The notes under the pieces: model-generated
The model's input: the letters and a program-made list of their open reading frames with translations, nothing else
Told to the model about the DNA's origin: nothing
Databases searched by the model: none
Assembly (NCBI RefSeq): GCF_008630535.1
Contig: NZ_VWPH01000010.1
Span: 62,001-126,000 of the forward strand
Length of the DNA: 64,000 bases
Reading direction: 5' to 3'
Source of the DNA: Saccharopolyspora hirsuta
GTDB taxonomy: Bacteria; Actinomycetota; Actinomycetes; Mycobacteriales; Pseudonocardiaceae
In this document: piece after piece, positions 26,357 through 35,479 of the stretch
Position numbering within the stretch: position 1 is the stretch's first letter
Layout: each line of letters begins with the position of its first letter
Position numbers and translations under genes: made by a program

Positions 26357-26778
26357 ACGCGCCCGCACCGCCCAGGACGGAATTCCCGCCGGTTCCGCAG
26401 TTCCGCGCGACAGAGATTTCGGAATTCCCGATTCAATCGCAGCGGACCGGAAATTCCGCGGGAATTGTCGAATCGACCGCCGCGACCGTTCGGCGATACG
26501 GGTGATGTTCACCTTCGCGGTGGTCACCCTTTCATCTGTATCTACTCGTAGAACCGGCCCATAGACTCGGGCATCGATCCAGATCGCAGCCAGCTCGCCG
26601 AACAGGCGGGACCATCACGACCGCGCAGCGCACCGGCACCGCCGCCGATCAGCTCCGCCACCGGCCGACGACGAATTCGATTCTCGCGAAAGGGGAAGCA
26701 ATTCGCCGTGCGCCGATCGGGCTGCGCGGCCGAAATCCCGAAAGCCGAGAGCAAGTCCACCAACGGGAGGTTCGTGAC
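26357..26778. other. Relatively AT-rich leader of the 2-methylisoborneol cluster
   Basis: No coding frame is convincing. Two small palindromes, GGTGATGTTCACC (26501-26513) and GGTGGTCACC (26519-26528), lie about 250 bp ahead of the shell gene and could bind a regulator. The interval presumably carries the cluster promoter. Confidence 0.4.
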
Positions 26779-28171
26779 GTGTCGTCACCCGCTGCCGAAC
26801 AGTTCTCGTCCCTGCAGACCCGCGCGGCGCGGCTGCTCGCGACCACGACCAAGACCCCGCCGCAGATGCAGTCCATCAGCTCCCGGAACCTGCTCCGGCA
26901 GCTCCCGTGGCTGACCGTCTCCAGCGGCACCTACCGGGTGAACCGGCGCCTGCAGATCAAGGTCGGGCGCGGGCGGGTGTCGTTCGTCCAGGAGGGAACC
27001 GACGTCCGCATCATCCCGGAGACCCTCACCGAGCTCGCCGCCCTGCGCGGCTACACCGACGTGGACGTCCTCACCCGCCTCGCGGGCATGTTCACGGTCC
27101 GCCAGGTCACGCCGGGCGAGGTGCTCGCCGCGGAGGGCAGCCCGATCCGGGAGGTCTTCGTCGTCGCGCACGGCCGGGTCGAGCGGCTGGCCACCGGCGA
27201 GTACGGCACCGTCGACCACCTCGGCGTGATCACCGACGGGGACCAGCTCGGCGACGAGGCGGTCGGTCGAGGACCCGACCTGGTCGGCGACGCTGCGGTG
27301 CGCCACGTCCGGGACGATCATGGTGCTCAACTGGGACGCCCTGCGCGAGCTGCTCGACACCGAGGACGGGCTGCGCGCGCACCTGGACGACTTCGCGCGG
27401 CGCCGCTCGCTGCCGCAGAACCGCCGCGGTGAAGCCGAGATCGCGCTGTCCGCCGGGCACCTGGGCGAAGCGCGGCTGCCCGGGTCGTTCGTCGACTACG
27501 AGCTGGGCCCCCGCGAGTACGAGCTGTCGCTGACGCAGACGGTGCTGCAGGTCCACACCCGCGTCGCCGACCTCTACAACGACCCGATGAACCAGGTCGA
27601 GGAGCAGCTCCGGCTCACCGTCGAGGAGATCCGCGAGACCCAGGAGCACGAACTGCTGCACAACCCGGACTTCGGCCTGCTGCACAACACCTCCTACGAC
27701 CAGCGGATCTCCACCCGCACCGGCCCGCCGACGCCCGACGACATGGACGACCTGCTGTCCATGCGCCGCTCCACGGACGCGTTCTTCGCACACCCGAAGG
27801 CGATCACCGCGTTCCTGCGGGAGTGCAACCGGCGGGGGCTGGCGGTGGACGCGACCACCCAGGACAACGGGTCGAAAGCCCTGTCCTGGCGCGGCGTCCC
27901 GGTGTACCCGCTGGGCAAGATCGGCCTCAGCGACCACAACACCACCTCGATCATCGCCATGCGGCGCGGCGAGGAGCGGCAGGGCGTGGTGGGCCTGCAG
28001 CCCACCGAACTGCCCGACCAGGTGCAGCCCGGGCTGAACGTGCGGTTCATGGGCATCACCGACCAGGCCATCCTGCGCTACCTGGTGACCGCCTACTACA
28101 GCGTCGCACCGCTGGTCCCGGACGCGGTCGGGCTGCTGGAGCACGTCGAGATCGGCCGGGCTGATTCCTGA
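26779..28171 (+). CDS. Family 2B encapsulin shell protein with cyclic-nucleotide-binding insert (frameshifted)
   Basis: One gene of about 464 codons split by a frameshift near 27261-27275. The first frame has the N-terminal HK97-like arm and the start of a cyclic-nucleotide-binding domain ([25 protein letters not shown]). The second completes that domain ([25 protein letters not shown]) and then the HK97-fold A-domain to VEIGRADS. Removing one G from GGTCGGTCGAGG restores one frame reading [12 protein letters not shown]. This protein class, formerly called the CRP-like gene of 2-MIB clusters, is now known as Family 2B encapsulin, which packages the terpene cyclase. The start is GTG 26779 with GGGAGG 8 bp upstream. 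The stop overlaps the cyclase start. Confidence 0.85.
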
Positions 28172-29235
28172 TGATCGAGCTCATCGCGCACGAAACACCG
28201 GTCCCCGCACAACAACCGCACACCAGCGGTGTGCAGGGGACCAGCGCCTGCACCCCGCCGGGAACCCAGCAGCGGACCACCGTCCTGCACTGCCCGCCCG
28301 CACCGCCCGAGCGCGCCGAGGTCGCGGCGGAGATCAACAGCCGGATCATCGCGTGGATGGCCGGGCTCGGGCTGGACAGCGAGGACAACGTCGAGGGCGT
28401 CTACAAGCACGATCCCGGGCGCGGCATCACGCTGTGCCACCCGGGCAGCCAGGACGTCGACCGGATGACCGCGGCGGGCAAGATGATCGTGGCCGAGACC
28501 GCGGTGGACGACTACTTCTGCGAGACCAACAGCCGCCGCGACACCGACGACCAGAACATCGGGCCGAACCTGTCGCTGGCCCAGTCGGCGATCGACGCGC
28601 CGTGCCTGACCCCCGACTACCAGGCGGTGTGGGAGGCCAAGCGCACCGGCCACCCGGTGCTGCGCGCGCAGCACGAGGCCTTCAACGACCTCAAGCGGAT
28701 CAGCAGCCCGGCGCAGGCGCAGCGCATCCGGCACGACATCGCCCAGCTCTACCTGGGGTACAACGCCGAGAACGGGTGGCGGCTGCTCAACCGGCTGCCA
28801 CCGGCCTGGCAGTACCTCGCCAACCGGCAGATGAACTCGTTCCGCCCGTGCCTGAACCTCACCGACGTGCTCGACGGCTACGAGATCCCCGCCGAGCTGC
28901 ACACCCACCCGCTGGTGCAGGACTGCACCGCGCGGGCCTCGCTGATCGCCACCCTGCACAACGACCTCGCCTCCTGCGAGCGGGAGATCCGCGAGCACGG
29001 CCTGCCGTTCAACCTGCCGGCCGTGATCGCCGCCGAGGAGCACCTGCCGCTCGACGAGGCGTTCATCAAGGCCTGCGAGGTGCACAACGAACTGATCAGG
29101 ACCTTCGAGGACGACACCGAGCGCGCCACCGCCGCGCTCCCCGACCCGGCGGTCGCCCGCTTCCTGACCGGACTGTGGGCCTGGATCGCCGGAAGCCGCC
29201 ACTGGCACTTCACCACCGCCCGCCACCGAGGTTGA
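28171..29235 (+). CDS. 2-methylisoborneol synthase (terpene cyclase)
   Basis: A 354-residue class I terpene cyclase converting 2-methyl-geranyl diphosphate to 2-methylisoborneol. The Asp-rich Mg2+ motif is DDYFCE at 113-118, a variant of the usual DDCYCED, and the NSE triad is Asn264, Ser268, Glu272 in NDLASCERE. The first 45 residues are Pro/Gln/Thr-rich and disordered, the region used to load the cyclase into encapsulin shells. It starts on the last base of the shell gene stop and is followed by the methyltransferase. Confidence 0.93.
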   Translation: MIELIAHETPVPAQQPHTSGVQGTSACTPPGTQQRTTVLHCPPAPPERAEVAAEINSRIIAWMAGLGLDSEDNVEGVYKHDPGRGITLCHPGSQDVDRMTAAGKMIVAETAVDDYFCETNSRRDTDDQNIGPNLSLAQSAIDAPCLTPDYQAVWEAKRTGHPVLRAQHEAFNDLKRISSPAQAQRIRHDIAQLYLGYNAENGWRLLNRLPPAWQYLANRQMNSFRPCLNLTDVLDGYEIPAELHTHPLVQDCTARASLIATLHNDLASCEREIREHGLPFNLPAVIAAEEHLPLDEAFIKACEVHNELIRTFEDDTERATAALPDPAVARFLTGLWAWIAGSRHWHFTTARHRG

Positions 29236-29248
29236 GAGGACCCGCCCG

Positions 29249-30106
29249 ATGACCGAGACGATCCAGCAGAACGGCTCCACCGGCAGCATCTACCAGGGCA
29301 GCGTTGCGGAGTACTGGAACGAGGAGGCCAACCCGGTCAACATCGAGCTGGGCGAGGTCGACGGCTACTTCCACCACCACTACGGCATCGGCGAGCCGGA
29401 CTGGTCGGTCACCGACGGCGACCCGGCCACCGCCCGCGAACGCATCACCGCCGAGCTGCACCGGCTGGAGACCCAGCAGGCCGAACTGCTGCTCAGCCAC
29501 CTCGGGGAGGTCCGGCCGCAGGACCGGATCATGGACGCCGGGTGCGGCCGCGGCGGCAGCTCGTTCATGGCCCACGAGCGGTTCGGCTGCGCCGTGGACG
29601 GCATCTCGATCTCCCGCAAGCAGGTGGACTTCGCCAACGAGCAGGCGCAGCAGCGCGGCGTGTCGGACAAGGTGGTGTTCCACCAGCTCAACATGCTCGA
29701 CACCGGGTTCGACACCGGCAGCATGCGGGCGATCTGGAACAACGAGTCCACCATGTACACCGACCTGAACGACCTGTTCGCCGAGCACTCGCGGCTGCTC
29801 TCGCGCGGCGGGCGGTACGTGACGATCACCGGCTGCTACAACGACGTCTACGGCCTGCCCTCGCGCGCGGTGTCCACCATCAACGCGCACTACATCTGCG
29901 ACATCCACCCGCGCTCCGGCTACTTCCGCGCGATGGCGATGAACCGCCTGGTGCCCACCGCCGTGGTGGACCTGACCGAGGCGACCCTGCCCTACTGGCG
30001 GCTGCGCGCCCGGTCGCCGCTGGTCACCGGGATCGAGGACGCCTTCATCGAGGCCTACACCAGCGGCGCGTTCCAGTACCTGCTCATCGCCGCCGACCGG
30101 GTTTAG
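29249..30106 (+). CDS. Geranyl diphosphate 2-C-methyltransferase
   Basis: A 285-residue SAM enzyme that methylates GPP at C2 to give the cyclase substrate. The SAM motif DAGCGRGGSSF is at 96-106; the N-terminal segment SVAEYWNEE and WNNESTMYTDL near residue 165 match GPP methyltransferases of 2-MIB clusters. GAGAGGA precedes the ATG, 13 bp after the cyclase gene. The structured repeat begins 14 nt after its stop. Confidence 0.94.
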   Translation: MTETIQQNGSTGSIYQGSVAEYWNEEANPVNIELGEVDGYFHHHYGIGEPDWSVTDGDPATARERITAELHRLETQQAELLLSHLGEVRPQDRIMDAGCGRGGSSFMAHERFGCAVDGISISRKQVDFANEQAQQRGVSDKVVFHQLNMLDTGFDTGSMRAIWNNESTMYTDLNDLFAEHSRLLSRGGRYVTITGCYNDVYGLPSRAVSTINAHYICDIHPRSGYFRAMAMNRLVPTAVVDLTEATLPYWRLRARSPLVTGIEDAFIEAYTSGAFQYLLIAADRV

Positions 30107-30120
30107 TCCCTGAACTCGTG

Positions 30121-30282
30121 TTGCGTGGCGGTGCCGGTAGCGGAACCTCAGAGCTTCCCTGGACTGCGGGTGCCCAGCCTTATGTATGCCAATACACGGC
30201 GGCTGGGCCGTCCTCGCCAGGAAAGCTCTGAGAACCCGCGGCGGTGCGAGTTGCGCAGGTGGGCCAAGCGGCTACGCCGCTT
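30121..30282 (+). ncRNA. Structured repeat element, copy 1
   Basis: A ~162-nt element with a second copy at 46393-46555 on the other strand. Helix P1 is CTCAGAGCTTCCCTGG with CCAGGAAAGCTCTGAG. Below it lies a symmetric AAC/AAC internal loop closed by GCGG/CCGC. P2 is GCCCAGCC/GGCTGGGC, capped by the loop TTATGTATGCCAATACAC that can form GTAT/ATAC. A second hairpin is AAGCGGC-TAC-GCCGCTT (30266-30282). The other copy keeps every helix with different paired bases. It follows the methyltransferase stop by 14 nt on the coding strand. Not a family I recognise. Confidence 0.75.
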
Positions 30283-30331
30283 CAGAAGAAACCCCAGAAC
30301 CAGAATCAACTACGGCCGCTAAGGGGCGGAC

Positions 30332-31390
30332 ATGGGCATGGTGGACCTGGACGAGATCCGCGGCGAGGTCGACTCGGCGCTCGCGGGGTTCTTCGACCCC
30401 GCGACGCTCGCCGGTGGGATCGAACCGCACTCCGACGACATGATCGAGGTGATCGAGGGGTTCGTGCTGACCGGCGGCAAGCGCATCCGCCCCGTCCTGT
30501 GCGTCCTCGGCTGGCTCGCCGCCGATCCGGAACCCCGCTGCCGGGCACCGCTGATCGACCTGGCCGCCGGGCTGGAGATGTTCCACGCCGCCATCCTGAT
30601 CCACGACGACGTGATGGACCGCTCCGCCACCCGGCGCGGCAGGCCGACCGTGCACCGCGTGATGGCCGATCTGCGCGCCGGGACCGAGCAGGACGGCGAG
30701 TGGTACGGGACGTGCGCGGCGATCGTGCTCGGCGACCTCGCGCTGGCCTGGGCCGACAAGCTGACCTGCCGGCGGCTCACCGCCGACCAGCTCGGCCGGG
30801 TGCTGCCGCAGATCGCGCAGATGCGGCACGAGGTCACCGTCGGCCAGTACCTGGACCTGCAGTCGGCGGGCGGGCGGTCGGCGGACGCGGACCTGGCGGA
30901 GATGATCATCCGCTACAAGACCGCCTACTACACCGTGTACCGGCCGCTGTCGATCGGCGCGGCCGCGGGCAACGCCTCCCGCGAGGTGACCCGGGTGCTG
31001 CACCACTACGGCATGCCGGTGGGCAAGGCGTTCCAGCTCCGCGACGACCTGCTGGGCGTCTTCGGCGATCCGCTGGTCACCGGCAAACCCGTGACCGACG
31101 ACGCCAGGGAGGGCAAGCACACCGCGCTCATCACCCACGCGCTGACCGCCGCCAGCCCGCCGCAGGCGATGAAGCTCGCCCAGCTGTGGGGTAAACCCGA
31201 CATCACCGAGGCCGAAGTGGACACCGTGCGGGAGATCCTGACCGCCACCGGGACCGTCCGCACCGTCGAACACCTCATCACCGACCACCACCGCGCCGCG
31301 CTCGCCGCGCTCGACACCCCGCACCTGCCCACCGAGGTGGCCGACGCGCTGCGCACCATCGCCGATCAAGCAGTGGAGCGTGACCGATGA
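30332..31390 (+). CDS. Polyprenyl diphosphate synthase
   Basis: A 352-residue trans-prenyltransferase. The first Asp-rich motif is IHDDVMD (Asp92, Asp93, Asp96) and the second [10 protein letters not shown] (Asp238-239), with GGKRIRP at 48-54 binding IPP. Small residues before the first motif argue against a strict GPP synthase and for a longer-chain (FPP/GGPP) enzyme, but this is weak evidence. It overlaps ispH by 4 bp. Its place next to the 2-MIB genes suggests it supplies prenyl diphosphate to them. Confidence 0.9.
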   Translation: MGMVDLDEIRGEVDSALAGFFDPATLAGGIEPHSDDMIEVIEGFVLTGGKRIRPVLCVLGWLAADPEPRCRAPLIDLAAGLEMFHAAILIHDDVMDRSATRRGRPTVHRVMADLRAGTEQDGEWYGTCAAIVLGDLALAWADKLTCRRLTADQLGRVLPQIAQMRHEVTVGQYLDLQSAGGRSADADLAEMIIRYKTAYYTVYRPLSIGAAAGNASREVTRVLHHYGMPVGKAFQLRDDLLGVFGDPLVTGKPVTDDAREGKHTALITHALTAASPPQAMKLAQLWGKPDITEAEVDTVREILTATGTVRTVEHLITDHHRAALAALDTPHLPTEVADALRTIADQAVERDR

Positions 31391-32325
31391 CCAGAAGGGT
31401 GCTGCTGGCCTCTCCGCGCGGGTGCTGCGCGGGCGTGGACCGGGCCATCGAGACGGTCGAGAACGCCCTCGCGCGCTGGGGGCCGCCGGTGTACGTGCGA
31501 CATCAGATCGTGCACAACACGCACGTCATCGCCGCGCTCGAAGCCCGCGGCGCGGTCTTCGTCGACGACGTCGCGGAAGTGCCGGAGGGGGCGCGGGTCA
31601 TCTTCTCCGCGCACGGCGTGTCGCCCGTCGTGCACGCAGCGGCCGCCACCCGGCAGCTGGAGGTGGTCGACGCGACGTGCCCGCTGGTGACCAAGGTGCA
31701 CAAGGAGGCGGTGCGGTTCACCGACGACGGGTACACCGTGCTGCTGATCGGGCACGCCGGGCACGAGGAGATCATCGGCATCATGGGCGAGGCGCCGGAG
31801 TCGATCCGGCTGGTCGAGACGCCCTCCGACGCCGCGGTCGTCGAGGTGCCCGACCCGGAGCGGGTGGTGTGGTTGTGCCAGACCACGCTCGCCATCGGCG
31901 ACGCGATGGAGATCGTCGGCGTCCTCCGGGACCGCTTCCCGGACCTCGCGGACCCGCCGTCGGACGACATCTGCTTCGCCACCCAGAACCGGCAGAACGC
32001 CATCAAGTCCATCGCGCACCGCTGCGACGTCGTGCTGGTGGTCGGCTCGCCGAACTCGTCCAACTCCAAGCGGCTGGTGGAGGTCGCCGCGGCGGCCGGG
32101 GCCGGTGCGGCGCACCTGGTGGACGGCGCGGCCGAGCTCGACCCGGCGTGGCTGGACGGGGCGGGGACGATCGGGGTGACCTCCGGGGCGTCGGTGCCGG
32201 AAGTCCTGGTCACCCACCTCCTCGACCGGCTGGCCGAGCTGGGTTTCGACCAGGTCGAGGCTTTGGAGGGGGTCGCCGAACCCCAGCGGTTCAGCCTCCC
32301 CAGGCCGCTCCGCACCGCGGGCTGA
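31387..32325 (+). CDS. ispH: 4-hydroxy-3-methylbut-2-enyl diphosphate reductase
   Basis: A 312-residue [4Fe-4S] enzyme, last step of the MEP pathway, yielding IPP and DMAPP. The cluster ligands Cys13 ([10 protein letters not shown]), Cys98 (DATCPLVTK) and Cys197 ([10 protein letters not shown]) are all present with nearly E. coli spacing, as are the substrate-binding NTHV and SSNS segments. The ATGA overlap with the prenyl synthase shows coexpression. Actinomycetes usually have a housekeeping ispH elsewhere, so this may be a dedicated second copy. Confidence 0.95.
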   Translation: MTRRVLLASPRGCCAGVDRAIETVENALARWGPPVYVRHQIVHNTHVIAALEARGAVFVDDVAEVPEGARVIFSAHGVSPVVHAAAATRQLEVVDATCPLVTKVHKEAVRFTDDGYTVLLIGHAGHEEIIGIMGEAPESIRLVETPSDAAVVEVPDPERVVWLCQTTLAIGDAMEIVGVLRDRFPDLADPPSDDICFATQNRQNAIKSIAHRCDVVLVVGSPNSSNSKRLVEVAAAAGAGAAHLVDGAAELDPAWLDGAGTIGVTSGASVPEVLVTHLLDRLAELGFDQVEALEGVAEPQRFSLPRPLRTAG

Positions 32326-32331
32326 GCGCTG

Positions 32332-32373
32332 GTCCCGGTTCGGTGTCGGCGGGTTCCGGCGCCGAACCGGGAC
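32332..32373. terminator. Bidirectional hairpin after ispH
   Basis: GTCCCGGTTCGG (32332-32343) pairs perfectly with CCGAACCGGGAC (32362-32373), between ispH and the convergent nitroreductase. Confidence 0.7.
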
Positions 32374-32377
32374 GCGG

Positions 32378-33052
32378 TCAGGCGTGGAAGCGCGTCGTCT
32401 CGGCGAGGTCCGCGCGTCCGACGTCGATGTGGTTGACGGGTGCGGTGTCCTGCGCGTAGCCGAAGGAGACCCCGAAGAGGACCTTGCCGTCGCTGATCCC
32501 GAGGCAGTCGCGCACCACGTCGCCGTAGAACCCGAGCATCCCCTGCGGGCAGCTGGCCACCCCGTACGCCGTCATCGCCAGCAGCAGCGTTTGCCCGTAC
32601 ATCCCGACGTCCGCGGTCATCCTCGCGTCCGCATTGGACGGCGCGAACAGCAGGGCCACGTGCGGTGCGCCGTAGAAGCGCAGGCTCTCGGCCTGATAGG
32701 CGTCTCGCGCCTGGTGGTCGGTGCGGCCGATGCCCAGTGCGCCGTACATCGCGGCGCCGAAGGCCGCCCGGCGTCGCTGGTGCACCTCGCTGTACAGCTC
32801 GTCCACGTACGGGAAGTCCACGGAGAGGCGCTGTTCCGCGTGCGCGGCGAGCAGCGCTTCGCTGAGCCTGTCGCGTGCTGTGCCGCTGACCACCTCGACC
32901 TTCCAAGGTTGCGTGTTGGAGTTCGACGGAGCCGCGCCCGCCAGGGAGAAGATCGCGCGCAGGGTTTCGTCCGGCACTGGTTCCGGGCGGAACGAGCGGA
33001 CCGCTCGGCGGCCTCGGATCAGCTCTTCGGCGTATTCGGGCATGGTCGTCAC
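32378..33052 (-). CDS. Nitroreductase-family oxidoreductase
   Basis: A 224-residue FMN enzyme: RRAVRSFRPEPVP with APSNSNTQPWKVEVV gives the FMN phosphate-binding region, and GQTLLLAMTAYGVASCPQG the later conserved block. It would reduce nitroaromatics or quinones using NAD(P)H. GTG 33052 is favoured since GAGGGA lies 8 bp upstream; the ATG three codons later is an alternative. It is divergent from a TetR gene with two operator-like sites in between. Confidence 0.86.
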   Translation of the reverse strand: MTTMPEYAEELIRGRRAVRSFRPEPVPDETLRAIFSLAGAAPSNSNTQPWKVEVVSGTARDRLSEALLAAHAEQRLSVDFPYVDELYSEVHQRRRAAFGAAMYGALGIGRTDHQARDAYQAESLRFYGAPHVALLFAPSNADARMTADVGMYGQTLLLAMTAYGVASCPQGMLGFYGDVVRDCLGISDGKVLFGVSFGYAQDTAPVNHIDVGRADLAETTRFHA

Positions 33053-33070
33053 TTCGGCATCCCTCGCACT

Positions 33071-33142
33071 AAGTACACGATCTCGTTTACATAAAGCACG
33101 CTAGCACGACGGTGCCCGTTAAGTACACGGGCCTGTACACTT
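33071..33142. promoter_or_regulatory. Two TetR operator-like palindromes
   Basis: Site 1 (33071-33093) starts AAGTACACGA and ends TCGTTTAC; site 2 (33121-33142) is AAGTACA-CGGGCC-TGTACACTT with GTACA/TGTAC arms perfect. The shared half AAGTACACG is repeated 50 bp apart. Site 2 covers the TACACT box just before the tetR GTG and site 1 lies just before the nitroreductase start, so one repressor could control both. Confidence 0.65.
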
Positions 33143-33148
33143 TGCGGG

Positions 33149-33733
33149 GTGACCGAGCAGCAGACTCCCCAGCGCCGAAGGGGGCGGGGCGGGCGCGAAC
33201 GCATCCTCGCCGCGGCTGACGCCCTCTTCGAAGCTCAGGGCATCACCGGGACCAGCATGGAGCAGGTGGCCGCCGCCGCACCGGTGTCGAAACGCACGCT
33301 GTACGCGCACTTCCCCGCCAAGGACGACCTGGTGGTCGGCCACCTGCGGAACCTGGTCGAGTCCGGTCGGACGCTGGAAGGCGTGCTCGACCGCAACGAC
33401 CTCACGCCGGAAGAACGCATCCTCGCACTGTTCACTGCGCCCGAAGCCGATCCGATCCGCGGCTGCCCCTTCATCGACGCGGCAGCCGAGTTCCCCGACC
33501 CGACGAGCCCGGTCCACCAGTTCGCGGCCGAGCAGAAGCGCCGCCTGGTCAGGCTCCTCGCCGACTTGACGAGCGAGCTGGGAGTCGCGAACCCGCTGGT
33601 ACTGGCCGAACAATTGGCCGTCCTCGTGGACGGCGCTGCGAGCCGCTCGATGGCGCTCAACGACGCGAGCTGCATCCAGCACGCGAAGAACGCGGCACAA
33701 GCCCTGCTCGCCGCCGCAACGCCGGGCCGCTGA
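33149..33733 (+). CDS. TetR-family repressor
   Basis: A 194-residue regulator. The helix-turn-helix is GTSMEQVAAAAPVSKRTLYAHF at about 35-56, preceded by a basic Arg-Gly arm; the C-terminal ligand domain begins after VGHLRNLVE. The GTG start lies 7 bp after TACACT, so translation is probably leaderless. It is divergent from the nitroreductase and probably represses both genes through the palindromes between them. Confidence 0.88.
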   Translation: MTEQQTPQRRRGRGGRERILAAADALFEAQGITGTSMEQVAAAAPVSKRTLYAHFPAKDDLVVGHLRNLVESGRTLEGVLDRNDLTPEERILALFTAPEADPIRGCPFIDAAAEFPDPTSPVHQFAAEQKRRLVRLLADLTSELGVANPLVLAEQLAVLVDGAASRSMALNDASCIQHAKNAAQALLAAATPGR

Positions 33734-33788
33734 GCAGCCCAGAACGACACGCCGAATCGGCGCCGGTTTTCTTGCACCCGGTCGAGCG

Positions 33789-35189
33789 GTGAAACAGGCG
33801 TTCGAGGCCGGGATAGTGGGTGACGTGGATGCGTTGACGGCGGTTTCGCGGTCGGGTGCGGACAACGGAGGTCCGCAGTCGGCGGTTTCGGCATGCTCCG
33901 ACGAGGAGCTGGTTGCCGTGATCCGCGAGACCGAAGCGGCGATGCGGGCTGCGATGGCGACCCAGTTGCGGGCCATCGCCGAAGCCGAGGATCGCGGTCT
34001 CCCCGCCGCGCAGGGCGCCCGCAGGACTGAGACCTGGTTGCAGTCGATGCTCAACCTCGCCGGAGGTGAGGCGAAAACCCGGACGCTGGTGGCGCGCAAC
34101 GCCACAGAGCACACCAGCCCGCACGGGACGCCCGTGTCCGCGGAACTTCCGGCCACCGCCGAGGCGATCGCCTCCGGTGCGATCACCGCGCAGCACGCGC
34201 GCGTGATCATCGACGGGGTGCAGCGGATGGCGCCGGTCAACACCACCGCCGAGCTGGAGCAGGCCGAGACCTTGCTCGCCGGGTACGCCCGCGACCACTC
34301 CCCGCACCAGCTCGCTCGCCTGGCGGAGCGGGTCCGCTACTACTTCGACCAGGACGGCGCGTTCCGCGCCGAGGAAACCCAGCACCGTATCCGCGAGCTG
34401 CACTACGGCACCACCGCCGACGGGATGACCGTGATCAACGCCCGGCTCGACCGCGAAACCGGCGCGAAGTTCCGCGCCGTCCTCCAACCGCTCGCCGCCC
34501 CGCGCCCCACCGAGGACGGCGAGCGGGACCCGCGCACACCCGGACAGCGCAACGCCGACGCGCTCGACGCACTGCTGGACATCGCGATCGTCTCCGACCG
34601 GCTCCCCCGCTCCGGCGGGCAGCGCCCCCAGATCGCCGTCACCATCGACTTCGACTCCCTCACCCGCACGCTCGGCTCCCCCGACGGGAGCGTCCTGCCC
34701 GGCACCCTCACCGCGACCGACCAGCCGATCTCGGTCGAGAACGTCCGCCGCCTCGCGTGCGACGCAGAAGTCCTGCCGGTCGTGCTCGGCGGCGACGACC
34801 TGCCCCTCAACGTGGGCCGCGCCGAGCGCACCGCGCCGCCCCACCTCCGAGCCGCCCTGCTCCTCCGGGACGGCACTTGCGCCTTCCCGGCGTGCGACCG
34901 CCCGCCGGGAACCCCCGACGCCCACCACATCGAGTCGTGGATCGACGGCGGTGGGACCGACCTGGACAACCTGGTGATGCTCTGCGGCCACCACCACAGG
35001 CTCATCCACAGCCAGCGCTGGACCATCACCATCGACAACGGTCGGCCGACCTTCACCCCACCATCCACAGTGGATTCATCCCGGCGGCCGAGACCGGGCG
35101 CGCGCCCCACCGGGGCAGAGCAGAACAACCTCCTCCGCCGGGCCATCCCCGCCCCGCGCCCGCCGGAGGACACGCAGACGTGCGCATGA
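33789..35189 (+). CDS. DUF222-HNH nuclease domain protein (13E12-repeat family)
   Basis: A 466-residue protein typical of actinobacteria: N-terminal DUF222 helical region (40-340) and a C-terminal HNH domain, CAFPACDRPPGTPDAHHIESW then LVMLCGHHHRLIH near 385-425, with Cys pairs and His-His that bind zinc and a catalytic metal. The last 50 residues are Pro-rich and disordered. In-frame GTGs at 33816 and 33825 are alternative starts. The family occurs in many copies per genome and behaves like a mobile or domesticated element; its function is not established. Confidence 0.85.
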   Translation: MKQAFEAGIVGDVDALTAVSRSGADNGGPQSAVSACSDEELVAVIRETEAAMRAAMATQLRAIAEAEDRGLPAAQGARRTETWLQSMLNLAGGEAKTRTLVARNATEHTSPHGTPVSAELPATAEAIASGAITAQHARVIIDGVQRMAPVNTTAELEQAETLLAGYARDHSPHQLARLAERVRYYFDQDGAFRAEETQHRIRELHYGTTADGMTVINARLDRETGAKFRAVLQPLAAPRPTEDGERDPRTPGQRNADALDALLDIAIVSDRLPRSGGQRPQIAVTIDFDSLTRTLGSPDGSVLPGTLTATDQPISVENVRRLACDAEVLPVVLGGDDLPLNVGRAERTAPPHLRAALLLRDGTCAFPACDRPPGTPDAHHIESWIDGGGTDLDNLVMLCGHHHRLIHSQRWTITIDNGRPTFTPPSTVDSSRRPRPGARPTGAEQNNLLRRAIPAPRPPEDTQTCA

Positions 35190-35208
35190 GCCGCCGGGAC
35201 CCGGCGGC
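35190..35208. terminator. Compact hairpin after the HNH gene
   Basis: GCCGCCGGG and CCCGGCGGC, separated by one base, directly follow the stop codon. The remaining 35209-35479 interval holds the eccB promoter region with no recognisable gene. Confidence 0.5.
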
Positions 35209-35479
35209 TGCCCCCGCACGCCCAGACTCGGACCGGTGGAGGCACGAAATCGCTCGCGCCAAGACGGTAGAAATGACGTCACCGCCGCATCCCTGAAACA
35301 CCGCACGGTGTCACCCACGATTCATCGTTCTGTTGTGGAATGCGCCTTGCGGACGACTTCTCGGCCAGCGGTGACGCTGTTTATCGCCGGGGACTTGGCG
35401 ATTGTTACCCAACACGTACGAAAAGGGCGCGCCGCTGAGTACGATCACGTCGATCAGATGCTCGGCAGGGGGTCACGAG

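Noticed and set aside
33789..35189. DUF222-HNH gene as part of a defence island
   Set aside because: Neighbours are an ordinary nitroreductase/TetR pair and the ESX locus; the family is common and dispersed in actinobacteria.
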